The notes: generated by a model not told the origin, from the sequence alone. Counted from the first letter of the stretch, positions 1 to 8,602 are shown. The stretch: 23,374 bases of DNA from JBHIFE01 sp046760985 (GCA_046760985.1 JBHIFE010000012.1:1-23374), one strand, 5' to 3'. Numbers and translations: made by a program.

Positions 1-689
1 CAACCATTATCCGGGCTATAAGTCGGGTTATCTCTCCCCACTCAGGGAAGATACTCCTAGATGGGAAAGATATATCCCGGATACCAAGACGGGATTTAGC
101 CCGTTTGCTTGGCGTAGTCCCGCAGATGCCACTTCTTCCCAGCGCTTTCACCGCCTTTGAGATAGTGCTTATGGGCAGGAATCCACACCTCGGTTTTTTC
201 CAGTATGAAGGTCCGAGGGAACTGGCTATCGTCTGGCAAGCCATGGAAAAGACAGCCACCCACTCTCTTGCCACACGAAGAGTGAGTGAACTTTCCGGTG
301 GGGAGATACAATGCCTACTTATTGCCCGGGTGCTGGCTCAGGAAACAAAAGTGATTCTTCTGGATGAGCCAACAGCGAACTTGGATATTGGTCGTCAGAT
401 TGAAATCCTTGACCTGATTAGGAATCTGTGCCGGGAGAATAACCTGACAGTCCTAGCTGCCCTTCATGACCTAAACCTTGCCTCACAATATTGTGACCGA
501 TTAGTCCTGATAAATAACGGGCAGATTCATGCCGAGGGAACACCTAAAGAAGTCATTACGTCTGGTAATATCAAAGAGGTCTATGGAGCTGAGAACTGTG
601 TCTATACCCATCCACTTAACGGTCTCCCTACAGTTCTGCTTAAAGCCGGTAATAACAAATCGGCGAAGCCCGAAGGGAGTGTAGTTTAA
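1..689 (+). CDS. btuD: Corrinoid/iron-siderophore-type ABC transporter ATP-binding protein (5' truncated)
   Basis: This is the ATPase subunit of an importer of the BtuCD/FepBCD class, which powers uptake of corrinoids or siderophores across the inner membrane. The open frame runs in from the window edge (codons from base 3). The first residues, TIIRAI, are what normally follows a Walker A lysine, so the P-loop GxxGxGK lies just outside the window. Visible motifs are the Q-loop (VVPQMP, near 112), the ABC signature LSGGE (near 291-305), Walker B VILLDEPTANLD (near 352-387) and the H-loop LHDLNLA (near 463). The neighbours are all corrinoid assembly genes and cbiB begins 4 bases downstream, so cobalamin/cobinamide is the likely cargo. 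That is inferred from context; sequence alone cannot separate BtuD from FepC-type ATPases. An internal ATG at 105 is not the real start because the Q-loop and upstream beta-strands precede it in frame. Confidence 0.82.
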   Translation, partial: TIIRAISRVISPHSGKILLDGKDISRIPRRDLARLLGVVPQMPLLPSAFTAFEIVLMGRNPHLGFFQYEGPRELAIVWQAMEKTATHSLATRRVSELSGGEIQCLLIARVLAQETKVILLDEPTANLDIGRQIEILDLIRNLCRENNLTVLAALHDLNLASQYCDRLVLINNGQIHAEGTPKEVITSGNIKEVYGAENCVYTHPLNGLPTVLLKAGNNKSAKPEGSVV

Positions 690-693
690 CGCT

Positions 694-1626
694 ATGGACA
701 TTCTACTGATAGTGTTTCTGGCTTTGGCTATTGATCTGGCTTTGGGCGAACCTCCACGCGCTGTACATCCCGTGGTATGGATGGGAAAAGTTGCTTCACT
801 CCTAGAAAAGGGTAACATCGGACAATCTTCTGTAGCTCGATTTTGGTATGGGTCGGGAATGGTGCTGGTCACCATGGGAGTCTTTGCCGTCCCTACTTAT
901 TTTGTGCTTCTCTATCTCAAGAGCCTTAGCCTTACTGCTTATGTGATTATCGGAGCAGTGCTCCTTAAAGCCACCTTTTCTTTAAGAGAACTACGGCGAG
1001 CCGCAGTTGAAGTTAAGAAGCTTTTGCTAGAGGATAAACTGAAGGAAGCGCGCTCTGAACTGCGCTCGCTAGTCAGTCGTGATACCTGTGGTTTGCCAAA
1101 GCCTCTGCTGGTATCGGCTACTGTGGAGTCGGTGGCGGAGAATACCAGTGACAGCTTCATTGCTCCTTTATTTTATTTTTTGTTACTCGGCGTCCCCGGA
1201 GCTATTGCCTACCGAGTAGTCAACACCCTAGATGCTATGGTAGGCTATCATGGGAAATACGAGCATTTGGGCAAACTCACCGGCAGGTTAGACGACATAC
1301 TCAACTTTATACCAGCGAGATTGACGGCACTACTCCTAGTTTTGGCTACCTTTTTGTCCCGTAGAGATGGACGCTCATCATGGCGGATTGCCCTCACTGA
1401 GCATGCCAAAACTGAGAGTCCCAACGCCGGCTGGCCTATGGCAGCAGTCGCCGGCGCCCTCAATGTGCAACTGGAGAAGGTGGGGCACTACAGATTAGGC
1501 AAGTTAAATACACCACTGGTGCCAGAAACTATTGACGCCTCGTTAGAGCTAATGCAAATAGCCACACTGGTTTGGGTCTTGATATGTTTCACCGTAGGAG
1601 GAATTTACTTTGTCCTTACAGCCTAA
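694..1626 (+). CDS. cbiB: Adenosylcobinamide-phosphate synthase CbiB
   Basis: CbiB is an integral membrane enzyme that joins (R)-1-amino-2-propanol O-2-phosphate to adenosylcobyric acid, giving adenosylcobinamide phosphate. The N-terminus shows the family pattern DLALGEPPRAVHPVVWMG. A central block (DTSDSF-like NTSDSFIAPLFYFLLLG, then RVVNTLDAMVGY) is also typical. Several hydrophobic segments are visible (about residues 2-16, 50-85, 155-172, 205-222 and 285-308). The length of 310 aa is normal for the family. The ATG at 694 follows the ABC ATPase stop by 4 bases, with GGGAG about 14 bases upstream. The 3' end overlaps cobD by 17 bases, so the two are translationally linked. CobD supplies the CbiB substrate, which supports the assignment. 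Confidence 0.93.
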   Translation: MDILLIVFLALAIDLALGEPPRAVHPVVWMGKVASLLEKGNIGQSSVARFWYGSGMVLVTMGVFAVPTYFVLLYLKSLSLTAYVIIGAVLLKATFSLRELRRAAVEVKKLLLEDKLKEARSELRSLVSRDTCGLPKPLLVSATVESVAENTSDSFIAPLFYFLLLGVPGAIAYRVVNTLDAMVGYHGKYEHLGKLTGRLDDILNFIPARLTALLLVLATFLSRRDGRSSWRIALTEHAKTESPNAGWPMAAVAGALNVQLEKVGHYRLGKLNTPLVPETIDASLELMQIATLVWVLICFTVGGIYFVLTA

Positions 1627-2701
1627 ACCCGAGGTAAAAAATCTACGAGCCTGTCACCACGGCGGTATTAATTACGCTGAGTTAAAAGCCACGGGAATCG
1701 CTCCCGAGGCAGTTCTGGACTTTAGCACCTGTTCCAATCCATTTCTGCCCCCGCCAAGAGTAAAGAGAGCCCTCAATACTATTGCCATTGAGCGATACCC
1801 TGACTCCGAGGCAACCGAATTTCGGCAGCGACTCTCGGAAAGGCTGAGGGTAAGTCCAGATAATATCCTAGCTGGAAGCGGCATTGTGGAGCTTATCCGC
1901 CTGATTGCCTTAACTTACTTCAGAGATGGAGACCCGGTCTTGATAGTTGAACCAACCTTTGGCGAGTATGAAGTTGCCTGCCAAATCGTTGGCGCTAAAC
2001 CGATTAAGCAATGGGCGAAAGCAGAAGATAATTTTGCACCGAGGACAGAAGAAACCGTAATTCTCCTCAGACAACACTGCCCGAGAGCGGTCTTTATCTG
2101 TAACCCCAATAATCCAACCGGCAAATACCTGTCTAGCCAAGAGATTGAAACAATTCTAACTGTCAGTAAGGATAGCCTACTCATTCTGGACGAGGCTTAT
2201 ATTGCCTTTGTCAACGCTAGCTGGTCAGCTATTGACCTGATTTCTCAAGGTAATGTAGTTATCTTACGCTCTATGACCAAGGACTATGCCCTAGCTGGTT
2301 TACGTCTGGGTTATGCTGTCGCCAATCTGGAGATTATCAATAATCTGCGCCGGGTCCGTCCGCCCTGGAATGTTAATATCGTTGCCCAGAAGGCAGGGAC
2401 TATCGCTCTAGAGGATACAACCTATCTTGAGCAGAGCAAAAAGAAGATTAAAGAGGCAAAGCAGTTCCTCGTAGATGGGCTTTGTCGACTTGGTTTCCAA
2501 CCACTTCCATCAGACACGAATTTCTTCTTGGTGAAGGTAGGGAATGCCAAAAAATTCCGTGCTGCTTTGCTCACACATGGTATTCTGGTGCGTGATTGCA
2601 CTTCCTTTGGCTTGCCTGAATATATTCGTCTTGCTCCCCGCGCCATACCTGAATGTCAAAAGCTCGTCAATGCAATCCAGGCGTTAAAATATGAGGAATA
2701 A
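1610..2701 (+). CDS. cobD: L-threonine-O-3-phosphate decarboxylase CobD (PLP fold type I)
   Basis: CobD decarboxylates threonine phosphate to aminopropanol phosphate, the linker that CbiB adds to the corrin ring. The protein has the histidinol-phosphate aminotransferase-like fold: CNPNNPTGKYL near residues 163-173, the aspartate in ILDEAYIAF near 195, and the PLP-binding lysine K224 in SMTKDYALAGLRLGY. The N-terminal HHGGINYAE and LDFSTCSNP are typical of CobD rather than HisC. The chosen start is TTG at 1610, which sits 7 bases after a strong AGGAGG inside the end of cbiB; no better ATG lies near the conserved N-terminus. A HisC role is possible in principle, but the position between cbiB and cobT argues for CobD. 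Confidence 0.9.
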   Translation: MSLQPKPEVKNLRACHHGGINYAELKATGIAPEAVLDFSTCSNPFLPPPRVKRALNTIAIERYPDSEATEFRQRLSERLRVSPDNILAGSGIVELIRLIALTYFRDGDPVLIVEPTFGEYEVACQIVGAKPIKQWAKAEDNFAPRTEETVILLRQHCPRAVFICNPNNPTGKYLSSQEIETILTVSKDSLLILDEAYIAFVNASWSAIDLISQGNVVILRSMTKDYALAGLRLGYAVANLEIINNLRRVRPPWNVNIVAQKAGTIALEDTTYLEQSKKKIKEAKQFLVDGLCRLGFQPLPSDTNFFLVKVGNAKKFRAALLTHGILVRDCTSFGLPEYIRLAPRAIPECQKLVNAIQALKYEE

Positions 2702-2712
2702 TATCTGTTATA

Positions 2713-3795
2713 ATGATTGGATTCATTATGGATAACCTTACGCGTACAATTGAAATGATAAAGCCTCTGGACAAAGAGGCGATGACTAAAGCCCGAGCCA
2801 GGCAGGACACACTGACCAAGCCCCAGGGCAGCCTAGGTAGGCTGGAAGAATTATCAATTCAACTGGCAGGTATTCAAGGTAAGCCTATACCTCAGATCAA
2901 GCACAAAGCCATTATCACTATGGCTGGCGACCATGGAGTAACCGCAGAGGGGGTAAGTGCCTATCCCAAGGAAGTTACCGCCCAGATGGTAGCTAATTTC
3001 CTTGGTGGCGGAGCTGGAATCAACGTTATTGCTCACCAGATAGGTGCCAGAGTTATCGTGGTTGATATGGGAGTAGCCACCGAGTTGGAACCGAACCCTC
3101 GGCTTGTATTAAGAAAGGTTGGCTCTGGCACCCGGAATATGGCTCTTGGTCCGGCTATGACTGCTGAGCAAGCGGTAAAGGCAATAGAAACGGGAATTGA
3201 GATAGTGTTTGCCGAGGTAGCTAAGGGTCTTGACATAGTCGGCACCGGTGATATGGGCATTGGTAATACCACCGCCAGTAGTGCTATTTGTGCCGTTATG
3301 ACCGGAAACCCGGTGGCTAAGGTAACTGGTAGGGGTACCGGTATCAGCGATAAGCAATTGACACACAAGATTAAAGTAATAGATAGAGCTTTAGCACTGA
3401 ACCACCCTGACCCAACCCAACCTCTGGATGTGCTGGCAAAGGTAGGTGGCTTTGAGATTGGCGGGCTGGCTGGAGTCATGCTGGGAGCAGCGGCTAACCG
3501 CATTCCAGTGGTTATTGATGGCTTTATTTCCGGGGCAGCTGCCCTTATTGCTGCGGCACTTTCCCCAGCTTTGAAGGATTACCTTATCGCCGCTCACCTT
3601 TCCGCTGAAGCTGGTCACCGGCTGTTACTCAAGTATCTCGGGCTTAAACCGCTACTCAATTTGGATATGCGTCTAGGTGAAGGTACTGGTGCCGCACTGG
3701 GAATTTTTCTCGCCGAGACCGCTGTCAGGATTCTGGCTGAGATGACTACTTTTACTGAGGCTGGTGTATCGGAAAAAGAAGGAGCAGAAGGTTGA
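2713..3795 (+). CDS. cobT: Nicotinate-nucleotide--dimethylbenzimidazole phosphoribosyltransferase CobT
   Basis: CobT transfers phosphoribose from nicotinate mononucleotide to the lower-ligand base, forming alpha-ribazole phosphate (or an analogue) for cobamide assembly. Conserved blocks are TMAGDHGVTAEGVSAYP, FLGGGAGINVIA, DIVGTGDMGIGNTT, GGFEIGGLAGVMLGAA and RLGEGTGAALG. The catalytic glutamate expected in the last block is E323. The length of 360 aa is normal. Two ATG codons (2713 and 2728) could start translation; GAGG at 2693-2696 is rather far from either, so the start is uncertain by five codons. The stop overlaps the cobS start in the four bases TTGA. Confidence 0.94.
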   Translation: MIGFIMDNLTRTIEMIKPLDKEAMTKARARQDTLTKPQGSLGRLEELSIQLAGIQGKPIPQIKHKAIITMAGDHGVTAEGVSAYPKEVTAQMVANFLGGGAGINVIAHQIGARVIVVDMGVATELEPNPRLVLRKVGSGTRNMALGPAMTAEQAVKAIETGIEIVFAEVAKGLDIVGTGDMGIGNTTASSAICAVMTGNPVAKVTGRGTGISDKQLTHKIKVIDRALALNHPDPTQPLDVLAKVGGFEIGGLAGVMLGAAANRIPVVIDGFISGAAALIAAALSPALKDYLIAAHLSAEAGHRLLLKYLGLKPLLNLDMRLGEGTGAALGIFLAETAVRILAEMTTFTEAGVSEKEGAEG

Positions 3796-4538
3796 GATTC
3801 CTGGCTGCATTGCAATTTCTGACCATTATACCCTTACCCTGGCAGCGTGAGGTCAGCCCAGAGGAGTTAGGGCGTTCGGCAGGCTACTTCCCTGTGGTCG
3901 GTCTTATCATTGGGCTCATTTTGGCTGGTTTGAACTGGCTATTCGGACTCATTTTGCCCTCAACTGTGGTTAACGCTTTGCTGATTGTTTCCCTGGTGGT
4001 GATTAGCGGAGCGCTGCATCTGGATGGCTTTGTTGATACTTGCGATGGAATCGCTGGTCATAAGACCGTTGAAGCCAGGTGGCGGATAATGCACGATAGC
4101 CGGGTCGGAGGATTTGGCATTGTTGGCGTCGTTCTATTGCTGCTAGTTAAGTATGTCTCATTGAATAGTATTCCTGAGCATTTACTGATGATGACTTTGG
4201 TGCTCATGGCAGTAATAAGTCGCTGGGCAATGGTCTATGCCATTTTCGCCTACCCCTCTGCCGAGTCATCAAGTTCAGGCAAGGTATTTAAGCAAGGAAC
4301 CAGCCGGCTAAGGTTCACCATGGCAACACTCATCGCTCTAGCAGTGGCGGTGGCTTTAGCTCAATTGGTTGGCTTGGCGATAATGTTTTTTATCTGGGTT
4401 ACAACAGTGGTAATGTCGGTCTATCTTAAAAGTAAGTTTTCCGGGCTTACTGGCGATACCTACGGTGCGATAAATGAAGTGGCTGAGGTTAGTGTGCTCA
4501 TTGTGGTTACTTTGCTAGCTCAATTGGGGATAGCCTAG
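3792..4538 (+). CDS. cobS: Adenosylcobinamide-GDP ribazoletransferase (cobalamin synthase) CobS
   Basis: CobS is a polytopic membrane enzyme that couples adenosylcobinamide-GDP to alpha-ribazole (phosphate), closing the nucleotide loop. The family signature HLDGFVDTCDGIAGHKT is at about residues 76-92, followed by ARWRIMHDSRVGGFG. Hydrophobic helices fill the rest (about 33-75, 110-155 and 175-210). The length of 248 aa is standard. The start is TTG at 3792, overlapping the cobT stop as TTGA, with GGAG at 3780-3783 as the ribosome site. This is a coupled start. No ATG lies near the expected N-terminus RFLAALQFLTIIPLP, which is itself typical of CobS. Confidence 0.94.
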   Translation: MRFLAALQFLTIIPLPWQREVSPEELGRSAGYFPVVGLIIGLILAGLNWLFGLILPSTVVNALLIVSLVVISGALHLDGFVDTCDGIAGHKTVEARWRIMHDSRVGGFGIVGVVLLLLVKYVSLNSIPEHLLMMTLVLMAVISRWAMVYAIFAYPSAESSSSGKVFKQGTSRLRFTMATLIALAVAVALAQLVGLAIMFFIWVTTVVMSVYLKSKFSGLTGDTYGAINEVAEVSVLIVVTLLAQLGIA

Positions 4539-4551
4539 GTAGGAGAGGCAA

Positions 4552-5157
4552 TTGTCCAAGTTACTTCTGGTGAGACACGGTGATACTAAATTAAGTAGTG
4601 CTGAAAGGTTCTGGGGACAGACTGATGTTGAGCTGAGCGTTACCGGAATAAGACAGGCAGAGCGATTGCGTGACCGCCTAGCACTGCAAGAGATTGATGT
4701 TATCTATAGCAGTAATCTGCGCCGGGCTTCAGCAACTGCCCAAATTATTGCCTCTAACCGCCAAGTAGATATTATAATCTGTGCTGAGCTGCGTGAGATT
4801 AATTTTGGTGAGCTGGAGGGGCTTACATTTAAGGAAGTTAGTCAGCTTTACCCAGAGGTGGCTGAAGCATGGTCTAAGTGGAGTCCCACTCTAAAGTATC
4901 CCAGTGGTGAAAGCATTAACGAGCTCAATAATCGGGTGAGCAAATTTCTGGAGAAACTCAAGGAACATACTCCAGAGGAAACAATCCTTATTGTCGCCCA
5001 CAGCGCCCCGCTACGGTTACTAATTTGTCATTTAACGGGGATAGGAGTACAGCACTGGCGACAGATTCGCCTTGATTTAGCTTCACTCAGCATATTGGAT
5101 ACATATCCCCAAGGGGCGATATTGAATCTATTAAACGATGTTTCCCATTTGAGATAA
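4552..5157 (+). CDS. cobC: Alpha-ribazole phosphatase CobC (histidine phosphatase family)
   Basis: CobC removes the phosphate from alpha-ribazole phosphate or from the cobamide phosphate made by CobS. The protein is a histidine phosphatase: LLVRHGDT at residues 5-12 carries the phospho-acceptor H9, a GELEGLTF block follows near 90, and the second catalytic histidine is H150 in VAHSAPLR. The length of 201 aa fits. Translation starts at TTG 4552, with AGGAGAGG ending 4 bases before. The superfamily also contains phosphoglycerate mutases, so the specific substrate is inferred from its place between cobS and the remaining B12 genes. Confidence 0.87.
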   Translation: MSKLLLVRHGDTKLSSAERFWGQTDVELSVTGIRQAERLRDRLALQEIDVIYSSNLRRASATAQIIASNRQVDIIICAELREINFGELEGLTFKEVSQLYPEVAEAWSKWSPTLKYPSGESINELNNRVSKFLEKLKEHTPEETILIVAHSAPLRLLICHLTGIGVQHWRQIRLDLASLSILDTYPQGAILNLLNDVSHLR

Positions 5158-5169
5158 CAGGAGACGGCT

Positions 5170-5859
5170 ATGCCTCAGGTTTTTGCTTCCTGGAGCGGGG
5201 GGAAAGATAGTTGCCTCGCCTGCTATCGGGCGGTGGTTAGCGGTTTAGAAGTTCGTTATTTAGCCAACACGGTAACTGAGGATGGCAAACGCTCACGTAG
5301 TCACGGACTACCTGCCGGGGTATTACGGATGCAATCGCAGGCTATGGGAATCCCACTGGTTCAGCGACGAACCACCCAGGATAACTATGAAGCCGAATTT
5401 AAAAGCATGCTCCGCACTTTCAAACAACAAGGGGTTGATGGTGGCGTCTTTGGTGATATTGACTTTGAGGAACACCGACAATGGGTGGAGAGGGTGTGTC
5501 AGGAAGTAGATATTGTTCCTCACCTACCTTTGTGGGGAGAGAACCAGGGGGAAATACTGAAAGACTTTATTGATTTAGGGTTTGAGGCGATTGTAGTTGT
5601 GACTAAGGCTGACTTGCTTGGGGAGGAATGGGTGGGGCGAAGAATAGACCTAGATTTCATCAAGCATTTAGAGAAACTACGGGAGAAGAAAAGCATTACG
5701 CCGTGTGGTGAAGCCGGGGAGTATCATACTCTTGTCACTGACGGACCTCTGTTTAACAAACGAATGGAAATCCTGAAAACCGAGCTGATTTTAAGAGATG
5801 AACACTGGTTTTTAGAGATTTTGGATATAGGACTGAGGGCTAAAGAACCAGGTAGCTAA
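5170..5859 (+). CDS. COG2102/DUF71 PP-loop ATP pyrophosphatase, putative corrinoid-salvage amide ligase
   Basis: This is an adenine-nucleotide alpha-hydrolase of the family that includes diphthine--ammonia ligase. SWSGGKDS at residues 7-14 is the PP-loop that binds ATP. GVFGDIDFEEHRQWVE lies in the middle, and the family motif PCGEAGEYHTLV starts at residue 178. In eukaryotes and archaea such proteins amidate diphthine on EF2. Bacteria lack that modification, and comparative genomics has linked a bacterial subgroup to B12 salvage. Here the gene lies between cobC and cobU with AGGAGA before its ATG, so a corrinoid role is the best inference. The exact reaction cannot be read from the sequence. 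Confidence 0.85.
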   Translation: MPQVFASWSGGKDSCLACYRAVVSGLEVRYLANTVTEDGKRSRSHGLPAGVLRMQSQAMGIPLVQRRTTQDNYEAEFKSMLRTFKQQGVDGGVFGDIDFEEHRQWVERVCQEVDIVPHLPLWGENQGEILKDFIDLGFEAIVVVTKADLLGEEWVGRRIDLDFIKHLEKLREKKSITPCGEAGEYHTLVTDGPLFNKRMEILKTELILRDEHWFLEILDIGLRAKEPGS

Positions 5860-5872
5860 GGGGGTGAGGTAG

Positions 5873-6433
5873 ATAAACACCCTAATAATTGGTGGCGCTC
5901 GCAGTGGCAAAAGCGATTTTGCCCGGGAGCTTGCCCTGAAGTCAGCCCAACCAGTACTCTTTGTAGCTACTGCTGTAGCTGGCGATGAAGAAATGCGACA
6001 GCGTATTGAGGAACACCAGAAGGCAAGACCAGCTACTTGGAGCACCCTTGAGGTTAGCACGCATGTTGGCAGCCATATTCTTGAAAAAATCGGTGAAGCA
6101 CAAACAGTGATTGTAGATTGCATCACACTTCTGGTTAATAACATCTTCAGTCAATACAGCGACCCTAGGGGTGAGAAAATTGATGCCCTCCTTATTGAGA
6201 AAGAGGTTATAGCTGATATTAACCAACTGGTTGATTGCATCAATCAGGTTAAGGCTAACTTCATTATCGTCACCAATGAGGTTGGTCTCGGATTAGTGCC
6301 AGCTAATAGAATTGGCAGATTATATCGCGATTTGCTGGGTAGGGCTAACCAGATACTAGCACAGCACGCTGACGAGGTTTACCTGATGGTTGCTGGTATA
6401 CCTATGTTGATAAAATCAACCAAGACCTCTTGA
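5873..6433 (+). CDS. cobU: Adenosylcobinamide kinase / adenosylcobinamide-phosphate guanylyltransferase CobU, non-standard start
   Basis: CobU phosphorylates adenosylcobinamide and then transfers GMP from GTP, giving the adenosylcobinamide-GDP used by CobS. In frame are the P-loop GGARSGKS (bases 5891-5914), VATAVAGDEEMRQRIEEH, the ATW-T-E block near 6030, and VTNEVGLGLVPANRIGR followed by RDLLGRANQ near 6275-6345. The first ATG (5993) would delete the P-loop, and an in-frame TAG sits at 5870-5872. Between that stop and the P-loop there is no ATG, GTG or TTG. ATA at 5873, spaced correctly after GGTGA (5863-5867), gives MNTLIIGGARSGKS, which matches other CobU N-termini. Either AUA initiates, or one base differs from the true sequence, or the gene is newly damaged. 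Family identity is secure; the start is not. Confidence 0.82.
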   Translation: MNTLIIGGARSGKSDFARELALKSAQPVLFVATAVAGDEEMRQRIEEHQKARPATWSTLEVSTHVGSHILEKIGEAQTVIVDCITLLVNNIFSQYSDPRGEKIDALLIEKEVIADINQLVDCINQVKANFIIVTNEVGLGLVPANRIGRLYRDLLGRANQILAQHADEVYLMVAGIPMLIKSTKTS

Positions 6434-6553
6434 GTAAAAGTCAGCCGGAAATATCCTCAGCCTCATAATGCTTAAGCATCAAAGTTTTTCTTCTTTTGTC
6501 TAGCTACACTCTGTGCTATACTTGATATATAAATAGCTTCAAAGAGAGCGTGA
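6434..6553 (+). promoter_or_regulatory. Intergenic region with palindrome and candidate ligA promoter
   Basis: After cobU there is a perfect 12-base palindrome (ATGCTTAAGCAT, 6468-6479) followed by T-rich DNA (6485-6497). This could act as a weak terminator or an operator. A good -10 element TATACT is at 6517-6522, with TTGTCT at 6496-6501 as a possible -35; the 15-base spacer is short. It would start ligA mRNA near 6530, 24 bases before the ATG. This is motif reading only. Confidence 0.35.
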
Positions 6554-8602
6554 ATGGCAGAGCTAGACGAAGTAAGGAAAAGAATTGAGCAACTAAGAGC
6601 AGAAATTAACCATCATAACTATCGGTACTATGTTCTGGATAGTCCCGAAATTAGTGACGCCGAATATGATGAGTTAATGAGGGAATTAAAGCAACTGGAG
6701 GAACAATACCCCCAGTTCCTGACCCCGGATTCACCAACCCAGCGGGTTGGGGCTGCCCCGGTGGAAGCCTTCGGGGTAGTTGAACATCCCCGCCCTTTAC
6801 TATCCCTGGGTAACGCTTTTTCTAAAGATGAGCTACTAGCCTGGTACAACCGAACCTCAAAGCTAATCCCGGAATCACAATTTAACTTTGCCGTGGAACA
6901 TAAGATTGATGGGCTGGCAGTAGCCCTGACCTATGTTAATGGTCAATTAGCTACCGGAGCTACCCGTGGTGATGGCTTTCGTGGTGAGGACATCACCCAA
7001 AACCTGAGAACCATCAGGAGTATTCCGCTCTCGGTGCCTAAAGATGCGCCATCTCGATTTGAGGCGCGAGGTGAGGTCTTCTTACCTAAAGCTGGTTTCC
7101 ATAAATTAAATCAGGAACGGGCAGCGGAAGGACTGCCTATGTTTGCTAACCCGAGGAATGCTGCTGCTGGCTCAGTGCGTCAGCTTGACCCTCGCATCAC
7201 AGCTAAGCGCCCGTTAGATATCTACATTTACGCACTAGGTTACGCCGAAGGCAAGGCAACCCCACCAACCCACTGGGAGACCATGGAATATCTCAAGTCC
7301 CTCGGCTTCAAGGTAAACCCCAATAACCGCCTGCTAAATAACATCGAAGAGGTTGAAGAGTATTATCATACCTGGGAGGAAAAGCGAGAAAATCTCCAAT
7401 ACGAAGTCGACGGCATCGTGGTTAAGGTAAATCAGCTTGACCTGCAAGAACGACTGGGAAATATCGGTCATGAACCAAGGTGGGCGATAGCCTACAAGTT
7501 TCCCGCTGTCCAGGGTACCACCCGTCTGATTGATATTGGCATCAGTGTCGGCAGAACTGGCACCCTCAACCCGTATGCCATCCTGGAGCCAGTTTCGGTG
7601 GGGGGAGTAACCATCAGGCAGGCAGCACTACACAATGAAGACGACATCAAACGCAAGGATATTCGTGAAGGTGATACAGTTATTGTCCAGCGAGCAGGTG
7701 AAGTAATACCTGAAGTTGTTGGTCCGATCAAAAGTAAACGCAGTGGGCAAGAGAAGGAGTTTAGCCTTTTGGAGAAAATATACGATAATCGGAAACAGCG
7801 CCCAGCGTGTCCAGTATGTGGGGCGGAGGTGGTTAAACCTGAAGGTGAAGTCATGTATTACTGCTCCAATGCTGCCTGCCCTGCCCAGGTCCACGAACGA
7901 CTAGAGCACTTTGTCTCCCGAGGAGGCATGGATATTAGGGGAATAGGTGAATCACAAAGTGCTATCCTGCTAAAAGAAGGATTGGTCAAGGATGTTGCCG
8001 ACCTCTACTACCTTAAGGATAAGAAAGAGCAACTTCTCGGTTTGGAGAGGATGGCGGAAAAGAGCGTAACCAATATGCTCAATGCCATTGAAAAGAGTAA
8101 AGGTACACCACTAGCCAGAATTATTTTTGCTCTGGGCATACGTCACATCGGGGAAGAGACCGCCGAAATCCTGGCTAAAGAGTTTCACAGCCTTGATGCA
8201 CTAGCTAATGCCTCAAGAGAGCAACTTATGTCCGTTCCCACTATCGGACCCAAGATTGCTGATAGCATTGTTTCCTTCTTCCATCAGGAACAGAATAGGA
8301 AGATTATTAAGAAATTGAGGGACGCCGGAGTTCGACTGGAGGAAGAAGCAGTTAAGCCAGAAGAACTGCCCCTAACTGGTATGGAGTTTGTCATCACCGG
8401 CAGACTGGAAACCTTCAGCCGACAGGAGGCAGAGGCAAGGATAAAAGCTCTCGGTGGCTCAACAGGGAGCAGCGTTACTAGGAAGACCACCTACCTAGTG
8501 GTAGGTGCCGACCCTGGCTCAAAGCTAGCCAAAGCCCAATCTCTGGGCATCAAGCAACTAAACGAAGAGGAATTCCTCAACCTTCTGAAGCAGACAACTT
8601 GA
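6554..8602 (+). CDS. ligA: NAD-dependent DNA ligase LigA
   Basis: LigA seals nicks in DNA using NAD+ in replication and repair. The 682 aa protein has every expected part. An N-terminal NMN-binding region contains NHHNYRYYVLDSPEISDAEYD-like residues split across about 18-38. The adenylation domain has K117 in EHKIDGLAVALTY. The OB-fold region follows from about 320. The zinc finger has C419, C422, C437 and C442. The helix-hairpin-helix region spans about 450-590, and a C-terminal BRCT domain starts near 600 (GMEFVITGRLETFSRQEAE). The ATG at 6554 follows AGAGAG. The stop codon overlaps the pth TTG start as TTGA, so pth is probably coupled to it. Confidence 0.97.
   Translation: MAELDEVRKRIEQLRAEINHHNYRYYVLDSPEISDAEYDELMRELKQLEEQYPQFLTPDSPTQRVGAAPVEAFGVVEHPRPLLSLGNAFSKDELLAWYNRTSKLIPESQFNFAVEHKIDGLAVALTYVNGQLATGATRGDGFRGEDITQNLRTIRSIPLSVPKDAPSRFEARGEVFLPKAGFHKLNQERAAEGLPMFANPRNAAAGSVRQLDPRITAKRPLDIYIYALGYAEGKATPPTHWETMEYLKSLGFKVNPNNRLLNNIEEVEEYYHTWEEKRENLQYEVDGIVVKVNQLDLQERLGNIGHEPRWAIAYKFPAVQGTTRLIDIGISVGRTGTLNPYAILEPVSVGGVTIRQAALHNEDDIKRKDIREGDTVIVQRAGEVIPEVVGPIKSKRSGQEKEFSLLEKIYDNRKQRPACPVCGAEVVKPEGEVMYYCSNAACPAQVHERLEHFVSRGGMDIRGIGESQSAILLKEGLVKDVADLYYLKDKKEQLLGLERMAEKSVTNMLNAIEKSKGTPLARIIFALGIRHIGEETAEILAKEFHSLDALANASREQLMSVPTIGPKIADSIVSFFHQEQNRKIIKKLRDAGVRLEEEAVKPEELPLTGMEFVITGRLETFSRQEAEARIKALGGSTGSSVTRKTTYLVVGADPGSKLAKAQSLGIKQLNEEEFLNLLKQTT

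Noticed and set aside
2690..2730. Cobalamin riboswitch within the corrinoid operon
   Set aside because: Genes are nearly contiguous and no B12-box-like leader was seen. If a riboswitch exists it would be upstream of the window.
5993..6433. ATG 5993 as the cobU start
   Set aside because: It would remove the P-loop GGARSGKS that is present in frame immediately upstream and is essential in this family.
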